From positions 40,602,873 through 40,666,872 of the forward strand of contig JAJLRJ010000008.1 of the NCBI GenBank assembly GCA_024195265.1: 64,000 bases of DNA, given 5' to 3'. Shown here piece after piece: positions 31,924 through 44,797 of the stretch. Every line of letters starts with the position of its first letter. Position 1 is the stretch's first letter. The position numbers were made by a program, and so were the translations under genes. A model generated the notes under the pieces. The model saw only the letters and a list, made by a program, of their open reading frames with translations, was not told the DNA's origin and did no database searches. This stretch comes from Dendrophyllia cribrosa. Its lineage: Eukaryota > Cnidaria > Anthozoa > Scleractinia > Dendrophylliidae.

Positions 31924-32687
31924 CTTTTAAAAGCCAACGTTTTTAAAGGAAAGTAAGAAGTTGACTGCCGGCAGTCCCTCTCTGGATAGTTGAGTGGGAG
32001 AGCAAATACGCGATCTGCGATTCGAGCGAGTGAAAGTAATCCGCAGTCAAACGTCCGAGGCGTTTTTCGTTTTATTTAGTGGGATTTTTTTTAATATTAA
32101 ATGGAAATATGGGCAAGGATGTATAAAAAAAATTAGTTGATGTTACTATCTTTTAATTTTTCTCAAAATGATGAGCTTTTTTCCGTTGAAAACTGACCAA
32201 AACTCTTTGCACCTGATCAAAATTATGTTGGCAAATGGCGCCGACAATTACGCAGTTCATAGTTTTTTAACGCTTAGAACTTTTTTAGTAAACATTCAAA
32301 ACGTTTGATAAATTGACAGTGTATTGGCAATATATTAAATTTTAAACAGTGAAAATGACAACCTTAACTTTTAAATACTTTGCTTAACTTGTGCAAATTT
32401 CTCTTGTTTGACCGCGGTTAAATTCGAAATGAGGGGGCCCCAGTTTCCCCTCGGCTCGTTCGCTCGCTCCAGTCTCGCCGAGCTTGTTTTCGTGATAAGC
32501 TCGCCTGCTCGATTGACAGAAAAGGGACAGCGAGCAGTCTAGTAGGAAGCAAAACAGTAATTTCCTGAGGGGTGGGGGGGGGGGGGGATTTCAACCAAAA
32601 AACCTTCTGTGGGGGGAGGTATTAATATTTTCTGGAACAGCACAATTGAGATTTGGCGTCTTCAATGGTCAGTTTACTGTACTGTAC

Positions 32688-33059
32688 AGTTCTGAAAGTA
32701 GCGGCACCTGTTACTTTTGGAATTAGCAGGCCTAAGGGGCCACAACTTTCGGGTAGCCGTTACTTTTGGGCAGCTAAAATATGCGAGTAATTGAAAAAAA
32801 AAAGTAATGGTTAACACAACCGCAGAATAAGCATAATGCCAATTTAATTCTCTCATAATTTTCTCATTGATTCTTTGGAATTCTTGTATAGTAAAACACT
32901 AAGCTATTCCATCTGCATGGAGACATCACTATCATGGTATTTTCAAATGAGCCAATACTTTAGGATGGACCATTACTTTCCCGAATTACTAGAAAGGCCC
33001 AAAAATTAACATTACTTTCAGGTTGCCATCATATTTGAGGGCCTGCTACTTTTAGAACT
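32688..33059. mobile_element. TIR element, ~370 bp
   Basis: The left end AGTTCTGAAAGTAGCGGCAC is inversely matched by the right end GGCCTGCTACTTTTAGAACT. The interior repeats TTACTTTT(G/C) words. Non-coding. Confidence 0.6.
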
Positions 33060-33439
33060 CTACGTATTTTGAAGTCATAATTAACTCAATATACATTTGA
33101 TTGAATTGCATGTGTTTTGTTTTGTCCAAAACAATTTCAAAACTCACGCATAACTCGTGATAAGGCTTTTAATGGGGTGATGGTTTATGAAACCAACTTT
33201 TCTTATTATTTACAGTCCAGCATAATATGCATTTCTCATTTCTGATTCAACTACATTCTTGTTCCATGAAACCATGGGCATCTTTAAGAATCATTAAGAC
33301 ATGTCCATAAAAACAAATGCTACAAAACGAGTAAAAAAAATTCTGGAGAGAGAAAAAAAGACAGAAATGGGTTACTATTATCATTATCTTAAGCATGTAC
33401 TGTAATTCCTAAAAAAAATAGCAGTTCACTGATATACCG

Positions 33440-33800
33440 TATTTCCTCAAATAAAAGCCGGGAGCGTTATTAATTTTTTAACGCCAAAAGGGGGTGATTA
33501 TTTGAGGGGAGGTGATTAAGGAGGCAATTATTTCAAATATTGCTCGCTGGAAGTCTTAGTTCTAATGTGCTAGTCAGAGAGTACCAGAAATATAGGAAAG
33601 AGTCCAATACACGAAAGCAGTATAAAAAAACTATATGAAACCTGTGCTTTTGTAACCTTGTTTCCTGCAAAAAGTACATTTTTAACTTGACTGGGTGGAA
33701 GTGGAAAGGGATTGGAGGGCTGTAATCAAGGGAGGTGATTATTTCAAATATTTCCACCAATGGGGTGATTAATCGAGGGACGGCTATTGTTTGAGGAGGA
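33440..33800. mobile_element. TIR element, CCTCAAATAAAAGCC family
   Basis: The left end CCTCAAATAAAAGCCGGGAG is matched inversely by GGACGGCTATTGTTTGAGG at the right. GGGGTGATTATTTGAGGG and AGGTGATTATTTCAAATAT repeat inside. An inverted fragment (ATCACCTCCCTCGATTAATC) lies at 33930-33990. Confidence 0.6.
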
Positions 33801-34201
33801 GGAATAAATTAGCGATAAACTATAAATAAAAGAAAACCCAATTGAGAACACTTAAACAAGTCCATGTTCAGCGATTTTTTTTGTGTGTCAATAAAAAAAT
33901 AGGGTACAACTTCCAGCAAACAATATTCACAGTAATCACCTCCCTCGATTAATCTCCCCCAAGATTCTAAGCTATTATTCGAGGAAAAAAAACTTATAAA
34001 ATGTGTATTTGAGGGCATAAAATGGTTATTTGTTCAATGTAAAGAAAACATTTTGGTTTGACTCTGGACGTCAAACTGGAACAGTTAAAAGTTTAAAATG
34101 TTTTTTATATGCAATGTAAAGATTTGAGAATTAAATATATATATCCAAGTAAAAACATGAAAATAACTAAGGATTTCTATCAGTGATTTTATTCTCACCT
34201 G

Positions 34202-37200
34202 CTATTGTAAGATTATAATCAGTACAGCAACAAGAATGGCCAATGCAATTAAGATACAAATGAAGATTATGATTTTTTTCTGTTGACAAAAGAAATCGAA
34301 AAAAATCAAAATCTGATTAATAATGAGTAATGAGCCCCAGACCCAATAAAATTAATGATAATACATCACTATATGAAGGGCTCCGGGCAAGAACATGTTG
34401 TGGTTTAAATTTTTCTTTGGTTTAAAAATTTTCAAACCAGTTTGATTTTGATTTTCCTTTGTCTCAGATTCATTATCATAATGTGACACAAAAGAAAACA
34501 AAAATTGAACTGGTTTAAAAAATTTTAAACCAAAGAAAAATTGAACCACAACAAACATGCTAAGTATGTTTTTTCCAACTTTCACTAAAATTGTATGTTT
34601 TAGGCCTTTAAAAGCACAGTTTTGTCAAATTAATGATTTATTCTTGTTAAGGTACTTAAAACAGATCCAAAGGTCACTTTGTCAAAGCCAGTTGGTATGT
34701 AACGAGGCACATGTGTTGTATGCTAATCAGTCTATTGTTTTTCTCGTATCCTAATTTCCTCTTTGCAGAAAAGGAGGGTCCACAATAGGGTTTTCAGTTC
34801 CCGCCTTCCCGCCCATTTTTCCCTAGTCATCCCGCCATCCCGCCTCTTTGTACGTCGAAATTCCGATCCCGCCGTCATTTTCTTTTTAAATTACCTGAAA
34901 GTCGATGCAGCTATACACAAAGGATCCATTTGTGGACCTTCGCACGCTGGCCAATTCAGTCAATTCATGAGGTCACGTTCAGATTGTAATCCTGTATCCC
35001 GCGATACTATACCTCACAATTCCCGCATCCCGACCCCTCAAAAACGCGAAATCTCGCTACCGCTCTTAGTTAAAATCCCGGTTCCCACTACTGTTTTTTA
35101 ACTCGCATCCCGAATCCCGTCCTCAAAATAGGCCAAATCCCGCATCCCGTCAAACGTATTATGTACCCTCGAAAAGCGCATTAATTTAATCTCCAAAGGG
35201 ACACACTTTTTATGGAATGTTTTTTAAGTTGTTCAATAAACTCAAGTCTAAAATTATTAGCTAGGTCATAAAACAGTCGCAAAATTGTGACTAATAGACA
35301 AATTTTAGTCGCAAAAGCAAAATCTTTAGTCGCAAATGCGCCTGTTACAGGTGCAATTAAAAGCCCTGCAGTATATTATGCACTCACCCGTCGCGCTTTA
35401 CTCTGGTACTTGACAGCTTTTTTGGTGTCACTTTTTGCTGATTGTACAAAATCAACAGCTTGTTCAACATTGTATTCAATCCGATCAATCATTTCTCCCT
35501 ACCAAAAAAATAAACAAGATCAGACATTAAAGTTTAACTCACAAACAGTCAATAATTTAAGCTTTGGGCGAAATTTGGACTTGGAGTCTCTGCAAAAAAA
35601 ACCCTCTTTTTTAACCCTTTAACTCCCAAGAGTGCCAAATATCAAAATTCAAGAAATATCCCAAATTTCATTTTGTAAAATATTAAAAAACAAATGGTAC
35701 ATTGCAAAAGCACTGCCAAAAAGGTTTCATTTAAATGGTCACACCATAGGATCTCATCCAAAGACTCAAAAGTTATAACTATGTCATCACATGTTTCCAT
35801 AATTGACTAAGTATTATACTTACTAAGCACTTTTTTCCCAACTTTATCGGACACAAACTTAGGAGAAAACAGATAAAGAAAGATCGGCCAAAGGGAAGTG
35901 CGAGAAAGGGGGCCTACCCAAGAGACTTAAAACAGTTTAATACTAGAAAGTATTAAAAAGCTAATAACAAAATTAAGTAATCACATTTGGGTGACTGGGG
36001 CAGACATGAAAAAGCGACCACATACCATACACAACATAATTATCTACATCAAAAACACAGTTAACTAAGGAGGAATACTACAGTGTATTTCAAGGTTGGC
36101 TTTGATACGACAGTAAAATAAATCATAGACATGAAACTTAACAGAAAAACATATTTTTTTATGTGTTCTTAAATTTGAATAAAATTTGCTTGCAAAATGG
36201 GCCTCTGACTTACTTGACTTTCCACAAGCATGGCCATGTCTAGAAACATCTCATGAAGTTCCTAAAAAAAGGGCAAATAGTCATCAACTTGAACATTGCT
36301 GGCTGGCACTAACAATAATAATACTATTATTTTACGTTGATCTTGGAAGTGAAAACTTGACTCAAAAGGCACCTTCACACAACAAAAAGTTGGCAAACTT
36401 GTGTTTTCACATAAAAGACTTCCACACAACTTAAAATTGTTCTCAGCCCTGGTCCTCTTTACTTGAGGGAGGAAGAGAAGACACGGGAAAACGAGATTGC
36501 ACAAACTGGAGCCTATTTAGTTCCATTGTAAGTGACAAGGATAATCGCTTGAATAACTTGTTGCTTAGCTCCCATCATACGGCATCTTCCCATAGATATC
36601 CAAGACAATTTTACAATTCCAAGGTGGAAAACTGACCATTTTAAGTAGACTTTTATTATGTACATGTATTTGTGTATTTATTAGTGCCATTAATTCTTAG
36701 ATTCTTTTCAGATTTTTATATTTTTCACTCAGTGATGATCCTCCTATTTTAGAGTATCATACTAAGCTACCACATTGTAACTTTTGTTTTTAATATATTT
36801 ACATTGTAATATTCTGACTTATTAATAGTCATGTTAATATGCAATTCAGCTGTCGGGCTGCATATCTGTTTTACAAACTATTCACTATTAACCTGTTCAC
36901 ATATCAAATGCAACTCTGCCAACTCAAAAAACTTGGAGGAAAAGTTGGCAAGAAATTATAGAAACAAGTTTTATTTGTCGCCAACATATCTGCCAACTGC
37001 TGATGTCACATTTACACACGCCAATTAACTTGAGTTTGCCAACTCATTTATTATGATCAAACACACTATCAGACCTGTCACTAATTTCTGAAGTTACCGG
37101 GGAAATGGAAAAATTAGCCAGGGAAAAAAAAGAGTTCTGTTAGTTGCATTGCTTTGTTTGTCTATTAAAGTTGCGGGGGCTCAGAAATGTAGTACAATCG

Positions 37201-40200
37201 AACCTCCCATAAATGGACACCATCGGGACCACAAAGAGTGTCTGCTTAAGAGAGGTGTCCACTTATGGAAGGTTAAAAATGCAGTGTTTCTATGTGGCTG
37301 GGACCACGAGTAAGTGTCCGCTTAAGAGAGGTGTCCACTTATGGGAGGTTAAAATAGTAGTGTTTGTATGTGGCTGGGACCATGACTAAGTGTCTGCTTA
37401 TGGGAGATGTCCGATTACGGGAGGTGTCCATTAGCGGAGGAATCCCTGGTCCCTAACCCTTAATAACAGCCATGCACTTTCGCGTAAACCATGCAGTACC
37501 TGAATACTTTTTTCTAAATTGATAATATCTCTGTGTCTGGCTTCTATATCTCCCAAGGCTTGTCGTGCCTGTTGAGTCTCTATGACAATCTAAGTAATAA
37601 AAAAGAGAGGAAACAGATGTAGTTAAGGATAAAATGGTGTTCAGCATAAGAAAGGACTTACAGTTTACCTAAGACCAGTTGTTTGTTCTGTACTGGGTAG
37701 CACACAGATTGTGAAGAGAGCTATGCAGGGTTGGTCCACCCCTGCCCTTGCCAGGACCAGGTGACTGATGCCAGTCCATTACCTGTTTAGAGCCCATGCT
37801 CACGGTAATGAGCTCCTGTGCCTACAGGAAAGGGTCTGACTTAGGAGTAAACCTCAAAAATAAATCCTACTTATTAAATTGGGTAAGTGGTAGTTCAAGT
37901 GGCAAACATCCAAATCCTGATGTTGACTGCGTTTGGATCTGTGTGGTTTTGCGGATGAAATGAAAAGGCACAACCACCGCTGCCAGTAAGTAAGATAAAT
38001 AGGCATGTGCAGGTGTAGTGAGCCACACATGTATCTAGCAAATGAAAAGAGAGAAAGAAGAAGAGGCACTGTACTTACATCAGAAGTAAAAATTGCTGGA
38101 TCTCCGCCTTCTAACATTTCCTCTACTTCTTCATACGTCTTTGTTTTACCAGCTGTTTGGCAGATAAAAATTTAATGTAGTTATTATAAATACAATTAAA
38201 CAGAGTTAACAACAAAGAGCGACAGCATTCCCCAAAGACAATTCAATGGAAAGAGACCACACTCAGTCATTAAGGATCCGTAAGTGTACCACACCAGATG
38301 AGGAAACGGAGTGCGCATTTCACTGGGCAGTCCCAGCCATCTGCCACACAAATGCCTGAAGACTGATTACCATTTCATGCTTTATGTTACAGTTAAACAT
38401 GTATTAAAGGGACACTGTCATGGATTCTCATGCGCGGACTAGGCTCACTTCCAGTCTACTTGAAAACATTTGGGACGTCATTATGGATCTTGGAATCGGT
38501 GGCAGAAAATGCTCATTTTCAGCATAATATGCGATGATTTTCAAAAAACCAGACATGTTTTATTGTGGAAGGGAAATAGTTCTTTAACTATGGCTGAAGA
38601 AATCGCCGATCGGACGGATTTTTGGGATGCAAATATAATCGCCTCAGAGTGGAAGTCGGTCTCAAACCCAGTGTTTTGTCTTGACTTCGTCTTATGAAGG
38701 GAATACAGTGGCGACAAAGAAAGCGAAAACGGCTAGAAAAACCCCAAAGGACAAAAGAATACGCCAGAGGCGAGTTTAATAGTGTCACTTTATTGAATTA
38801 ATGTCTAAATTTCGCTTTATCTAGCATTTGAAATCTACATTATTTTCTCCCCATACAATGTCTTAAAAAGCGCTCAAATTTTCAATGGCCGCCGTCTAAT
38901 ACCGCTTTCAATACCGCTTTCAATACCGCTTTCATTGAAGAGTCACATCCCGACTCACACATCTTTGCTTTCTCGTGACGCGAGTAATATTCCAGCGACA
39001 ACAAGTGCGCTGCAAAGACAGAATTGGAGCAAGTTTCATAGCTTGCAATAAATTTCGCTTCATATCATGACTTAGAAATTGTATCTTTGAAATAAATAAG
39101 TTTATGGGATTTCGGCGTACCAAATATCCTTTTCCATCCCGAGTTCCTTCGTTTCCCACTGAGACTGCCGCCACTGGTGGACACCATTTTGAAATTGACA
39201 GTTCAACTTGAAAAATTTAGGCTAAACTTTTCAAGTTTCGATTCGAGACACCTTTGGGGAACATGTCAGCATAGGCTAAACCCTTTTGCAGCCAAGTTTT
39301 CTCAAATTTCATTTTCTCTATGGCCAAATATTTTATTTCTCAAATAGCGACAGGCGACTATAGTCATCATTGGCCACTTATGGGTAACAATAGTTACCTG
39401 TGGTCGTGAAAAGGGTTTACAGAGTCTTTTTAACCCTTTAACTCCCAAGAGTGCCAAACATCAAAATTCAAGAAAAATCCCAAATTTCATTTTGCACAAT
39501 ATTGAAAAACAAATGGTACCATGCAAAAGTACTGCTGAAGAGGTTTCATTTAAATGGTCACACCATAGGATTTCATCAACAGACTCAAAAGTTAGAACAA
39601 ATGGTACCATGCAAAAGTACTGCTGAAGAGGTTTCATTTGAATGGTCACACCATAGGATTTTGTCCACAGACTCAAAAGTTAGAACTGCACTAAATGTCT
39701 TCGTAATTGACACTGGGAGTGAAAGGGTTAATACGGTTTATTTTGTTTTGTACATCTATGAATTTTTAGCACTGGAGCATATAGATTACTTCATGGGCAG
39801 TGTGGGCGTATGATATTTATGCTCGAACGAGCGAGGCTTTGCGAGCGAGTGAGATTTCTGGTACAAACCAACGAGTGCGTAAATGCCATACAAAGCACTG
39901 CCCATGCTGTAATTTGTTTATTTTATACGTACTGAGATTTGTGATTAGACGAAATGCTTTTTTCATGTGTGAGAAAGTCGTTTCATCATTCTGATTGGCT
40001 GCGAACCCCAAACGGGTTTTCACACACCAAATTTCAATAGAAAGTCTCAATAAGTATGAAATAAATAATATTTGTGTGATAAATTAAACATGCCTGTAGA
40101 GGATCATACTTATTTCTAGCTGCCTTTGAATCCTCGCTTTACACTTCTCTCTGTAGTCTGACTGTGTTGTGTTATAGTCACTCATCACTTCTACAAATTT

Positions 40201-43200
40201 TCTTGCTAAGGTTGAATGCTGCATAAGAGATAAAAATGTAGTAAGTTTAGTTAGTGCTACTTCAGTTAATAATAAAAATACTGAACTGTACATAATCATT
40301 GTTTATCTTTGCTATAAGGCAGGTGACCATTTCATATTGCAGGCTCATTATTACAGCCAATTGACCAGGTGAAAATTTGCATATTTTTTCCTGTATGCTG
40401 TAACTCATTAATAAAGTAAAGTTAATAAATAAGGTTGTTGTTGTATTGTAGTTGTCATTCAACGCCTCGCATCTTCACAAGTTAATTAGAGAAAAAATAG
40501 TTTGCAAGAATGGTCAAATCAAAGTTAAAGTTTTACCTGACACCTCCTGATCCTCGATTCTGCATAGTTGTTATATGAAGACTCCATGTCTTGTTGATTT
40601 ATCCTCTGTTCCATTTCTATCGAAGTAATTAACAAAATAAAAAAAGATATTGCATATGTACATGTACATATAGTCAATTCTTTCCTTAAGGGTGCTTGCG
40701 CTAATTGCTTATGTGCACCTTACTGCAAATGCAATTCAGGCTACAATGCCATGCCATGTCTGTCATGTACAGGTGCATGCACAAAGTAAAAGTAAAAAAT
40801 TGAAACATATAGAGGGCTGGTAGGCCTTATTTTTTGATTGATAGATTGGTTTCTTTACCAATTTCTAAATTCACCATGTTGAGTTACCAGAGAGGATTTT
40901 TTAAAATCTGGGTATTTGTTGTAACAGACAGGAGTTGAAGTCTTGGCAAATACCACGAATTCTCTATTGATCCTTTAACAATTTCTCCCAATTTGCATTA
41001 TAAGAAATGTATGGGAACCAGTAAGGAGAATTTGTGTTTTGACTTTATGGCTGAAAAGGTTAAAGTTCTGTATACCTTTCAGATTTGTTCTTACTGAGTT
41101 ACCCGTCCTCTTAACATCATGCATCAGTCTTTCCAGTTCATCTTTCACCTCTAAAAAATACAAGATAACAGCAAGTATTAATAACAAAATTGTAGATTGT
41201 GATTGGTCAACCGTGTGCCTATTTCTTATGTAATTGGTATGCGGTCATGTGGGTGTCCAATTATAGCTATCAAATTACAACTTTCTGTAATCGGATAGCT
41301 GTAATATTGGACACCTACCTTGCGTGTGCATCAATCAGGTGCACTTAAAAGGGTTCTTTTTTGCTGCAACAGTTTTCCTCCTGAGAACAAAAAAGTCCAC
41401 TTAGACTTTTTTAATCTTGAATTTTGCTATTGATGAGATTAATTAGTAATTGAACTTTGTGTCGTATATTTAGGGGTAATCATGCTTGTAATTTCAAATC
41501 GTCGTTGCGCTAGGCGCTCGGCTGATTTGAAATTACTCACTCGATCACTCCCTGCATTGTACTCCACTCAGTCCTATTTCTATTTACTAATTGTATCAAT
41601 AACAGACTTCTCGATTATGATTAGTCTTCCGTGTGCCTATGTGTTATGTAAATAAATTGGCGTTTGGTCACTTGGATGTCCAATTACAGCCATCCAATGA
41701 GAACCGTTTTGCAATTTTATGGAAAGCTATCATTGGATATCTATACATGTATGTGCCAATCAGGTGCACTTAAGGCGGGACAACCTAAATTTGAATGAAA
41801 TTTGATGAGGTTTTAAGAAGGGATAGGAGTAAGAAAATGATTTTTGGAACACCAACAGACAGTCGATACCCACGTAAGAGCACCCCAGGTTGCTAGTGGA
41901 CTAACTTGGTATCCGTCTATTAATTATTAACTACAAATTCTAATTTTAAAACTTCACTAAATCTTCAACATTTCTTATTTCTCTAAATTTTACCAATCCT
42001 TTGAGAAAAACTATTTCCTCCCAAACATACCCAAAAATCACCCAAAAATTTACAAAACACCCCATAACATAGGTTTATGTTTCAAGCATAGAGGTTTTGG
42101 ATTGCTTGAAACGTGAACGAGATATTTCCATTAAAGCCATGCCAAGTGGCGGAAAAGTGGCGTTTAGGTTAAGTCCCACCTTAAATGGGTTCTTTTTGCT
42201 GTTTCTCTACTGGTTTCAAACTGAAAGAAAATATCCCTGACATTTGAGTAGTCAAGAATAGATTTTGTAACCTCAAATTTTGTTATTTATGCAATTAATT
42301 AGTAATTGGGCTATAGCTAAGTGGAGTACAATTCGAGAATAATCGTAATAATTTCAAATCATCCTCTTGCTATATTTGAAATTACTTGCCCAATTGTATC
42401 GTACTCCACTCAGTCGATTATTGCTATTACTTATTAGTTTGTTGAAAAACAAATCTTTAGCCCCATTCACACCAACAGTTAAACATGTTTAAATGTTGTT
42501 CCATTTGGTATGAACAGGGTATTTGTCTATAAATATTATATTATTTATTGTTTTTGTGAGGGTAAGATGTGGTACTACACACTATTTTTCCTTTTATTAA
42601 TTATGTCACCTATGAAAACAACAACAAACATTATTCTACCCCACAGTCTACAATAAGTAATTGTAACGTCCCCGACACCTTTCTGGGCCCGCGCCTTAAC
42701 CACTTGCGCCATCGAAGAAACAACAACTTTCCACGTTAATTTTAAATAACAAAGACTTGTATCGGAACGAACACCCAGCGGCTATTCGACGCTTCGCTGA
42801 TTTCATTGTTCGGGAAAACAAAAGGTTTCTTTTGTTTCTCGTTCAACAAAAGATCTCAAAAGCGCCGCTGCGTTTTTCTGCATACGTTATTTCTCGAAAA
42901 CGAAGCGAAAACCAGCGGGAAAAAATATAGGGCTGTGGTTTTCTATTAAATTGGAGACCACATGCAAAAATTCAGTTCATTTGGACGAAAAAAAAAAAAC
43001 GGACCAAAAAGTCATATAGGCTGGTTATGCTCTCGGCCCTTCAATTTTGAATAAAAAATAATAAGGGAACCCTCTCAATATGGATACCCCATTAATACTG
43101 ACTGTTATCAAAGTCCCTACTGTGCCTGTATTAATAGCATATAACTGTATTTTCTTCAACAAACAATACACTATAAAAATTGACATTTCAATGAGCTATA

Positions 43201-44797
43201 TTTTATGTACCTATGTTTTTTACTCCAGTAATTTGGGCAAATGTAAAATTCAACAAAAAGATTGTTCAATAGATTTTTCTTACCACATTTTGACATCATC
43301 TATGATCTACAACTGAACACATGCACGGCAAAATGGACTTGATTATCGTTGTAAAATAACAGAAACTCTACTGTGATCATGCATGTTCAAGGATTTTTTT
43401 CTAATTTCAGCATTTTCCACGTCAACAAAACTACTTTTCACTTCAGTTACATCTCTTTTCAATTGTTAATAGCTTCTGCTAAACATTTTCACAATGCCTT
43501 CACTTGCCCTTCCTGGAATAATGTTGTCCACATTTTCAAAACTGTCCGCTATGTTGGACAAAATAGAGAAAACAAATTCCCCATGACGTCAGCTATGCAT
43601 CTGTACTCCAATAGATTATATAGGTTATGTAAATGACCAATCAAAATGCATGTAGAATTCAGTATTATTGTGTGTAAATCAAAATAGAGAAATAAACAGT
43701 GTTCTTACAGTAACTATGAACAATAAAGTAATTATGAAATACTTTTAATTTGAATGACAATAATTATTTAAGTGAAGACATATTTATGTTATTAAATTCC
43801 TTTTTTTTAAATATGACTATTTTTGTTAAACTAAACAGCACCTAATCAAGATTTTTAAGTCAGGTGTATTTTGATAGCTGGCTGCACTGTATTAATTCAG
43901 ACACTCACTTAGTTGTTAATTGCCTTTTAGAGTTACTGTCATTTTTACAACTGCACAAAACAGTAGGAGAATGACAACATTTTGATATAAGTTTCTAATA
44001 GTTTACTGAAATTATTGAGCTATTAACCGTCAATTTTAATAGTGCAATATCATTGCAATGAGCTTATATTAATCAATTCATGAGACAAATCTGCATGTCT
44101 GTGATATATAGGACTGTGGGAATTAAATCCGTGGCATTTTTCCCAGTTTAATGGAAAGTGAAATTATAAACAATGCATGTGCGTTAGATTAACTTCTCAG
44201 TAATTTACTCATATTTTTCCCCACTTGAATAAGCTTGTTCAACATTAAGCTTATATAAGCCAATTTCGATGTTGTTTTTATACCTTGTTCTTGAACCGCA
44301 GCGGAAAGCATAAGACTGTGCATTTTCTTGACCTGTTCCACATCTTGTGCTAATTTATCGATGTTTCCTCGTATTGTAGCAACCTTAAACGAAGAAGAGT
44401 GAAATAAACATGCAGCAATAATAATTTTCATACCGCATGCACTTCATTGCATAAATATTTTTACCAAGGAAAGCGTAATAAGCTACATATGCGGAACTTA
44501 CATGTTGAAAGAAGTTATCCATAAATGTGTTTTCAACGTTAATGGTCGTTGAAGGTTCATCGTAATCTTGTGCTTCATCGTCATCACTATTTGCCTACAA
44601 AATCATAAAGTTTTGATCAAGTTATGTTGATCTATTCCACTCATATCTGTCACGAGAGCTCCATCTTCACGTACAGATCTATGAGGGTGTTTCGCAAGCG
44701 AACTTTCGAAACGCAAAGAAAATAGAAAACAATCTAATGCTTTGGCATATAAATTTATACTAACAGGAGGTTTTAAAGCTTCTAGTCGGTCCCTCAT
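34202..44797 (-). CDS. STX1-like: syntaxin, plasma-membrane Qa-SNARE, 11 exons
   Basis: Target-membrane SNARE that pairs with SNAP-25-type and VAMP proteins to drive exocytosis. Exons in transcript order: 44797-44765, 44594-44502, 44383-44284, 41150-41076, 40616-40537, 40218-40110, 38152-38079, 37589-37500, 36261-36214, 35498-35388, 34279-34202; all GT..AG and in phase, 296 residues. Layout: N-peptide MRDRLEALK (SM-protein binding), an acidic linker, Habc helices about 35-160 ([44 protein letters not shown]), SNARE motif about 198-258 with [17 protein letters not shown] containing the central-layer Gln at 234, then [15 protein letters not shown] and one C-terminal membrane segment (274-295). 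Length and motifs match syntaxin-1/2/3/4 and the SNARE helix is closest to syntaxin-1. A strong donor (CAG|GTGAGA) begins four bases after the stop, pointing to an intron in the 3'UTR. Introns carry many MITEs. Confidence 0.96.
34399..34551. mobile_element. foldback MITE just upstream of last syntaxin exon
   Basis: The left arm TTGTGGTTTAAATTTTTCTT, TGGTTTAAAAATTTTC and AAACCAGTT is mirrored by the right arm ending CAAAGAAAAATTGAACCACA; a ~35-bp loop lies between. In the intron between the last two coding exons. Confidence 0.75.
35612..35808. mobile_element. TAACCCTTT-ended MITE, copy B
   Basis: Begins TAACCCTTTAACTCCCAAGA and follows copy C through GGTTTCATTTAAATGGTCAC. The right terminus is lost after CATAATTGAC. 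Syntaxin intron. Confidence 0.7.
37196..37440. repeat. ~76-bp tandem repeat, about three units
   Basis: Units share GGGACCAC..AGTGTC(C/T)GC, TTAAGAGAGGTGTCCACTTA and GTTTGTATGTGGCT. The core AGAGAGGTGTCC.C.TTAT is also the core (on the other strand) of the 71-bp array at 46515-48156, so the two are related. Syntaxin intron. Confidence 0.8.
38404..38795. mobile_element. possible TIR element in syntaxin intron
   Basis: The left TTAAAGGGACACTGTCATG and the right AATAGTGTCACTTTATT are imperfectly inverted. The interior is non-repetitive and without recognised coding. Boundaries are tentative. Confidence 0.35.
39431..39730. mobile_element. TAACCCTTT-ended MITE, copy C, with internal duplication
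   Basis: The ends are TAACCCTTTAACTCCCAAGA and CACTGGGAGTGAAAGGGTTA, inversely related. The interior contains a direct duplication of ~97 bp: ACAAATGGTACCATGCAAAA and the following sequence to CTCAAAAGTTAGAAC occur twice. Syntaxin intron. Confidence 0.8.
40686..40830. repeat. AAGG.CG.TTGCGCTAATTG repeat, partial copy
   Basis: Shares TTGCGCTAATTG, TGTGCACCTTACTGC-type and ATAGAGGGCTGGTAG-type segments in order with the element at 53698-54355. The right end is absent. Confidence 0.5.
41190..42460. repeat. two adjacent copies of a ~400-bp interspersed repeat, second one interrupted
   Basis: Copy 1 (~41190-41590) and copy 2 (~41605-42440) share CCGTGTGCCTAT, GGTGTCCAATTA, CAATCAGGTGCACTTAA, GGGTTCTTTTT, TTGTA(A)TTTCAAATC and GTACTCCACTCAGTC in the same order. 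Copy 2 is split by the TTAA MITE at 41770-42184. Syntaxin intron 3. Confidence 0.75.
41770..42184. mobile_element. TTAA-flanked MITE, copy 2 (piggyBac-like)
   Basis: TTAA at 41770-41773 and 42181-42184 encloses GGCGGG..CCCACC. Almost identical to 10668-11084 in most of its length. The insertion point is confirmed by the empty sister repeat at 41341-41352, which reads GCACTTAAAAGGG where this copy reads GCACTTAA, element, TTAAATGGG. Confidence 0.9.
42662..42724 (-). repeat. possible tRNA-Leu-like SINE head
   Basis: The minus strand reads GATGGCGCAAGTGGTTAAGG, an A-box with a Leu-type D-loop, then GTGTCGGGGACG in place of a good B-box. Short and degenerate. Syntaxin intron. Confidence 0.3.

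Larger units (their letters stand above)
27333..34201. other. repeat-rich intergenic region between convergent phosphomutase and syntaxin genes
   Basis: Contains several TIR elements (27510, 29327, 32688, 33440), C- and G-homopolymers (27462-27487, 31149-31174, 31900-31923, 32574-32587), a partial TAACCCTTT MITE and one coding-like ORF (29895-30155). Nothing else with protein character was recognised. Confidence 0.55.
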
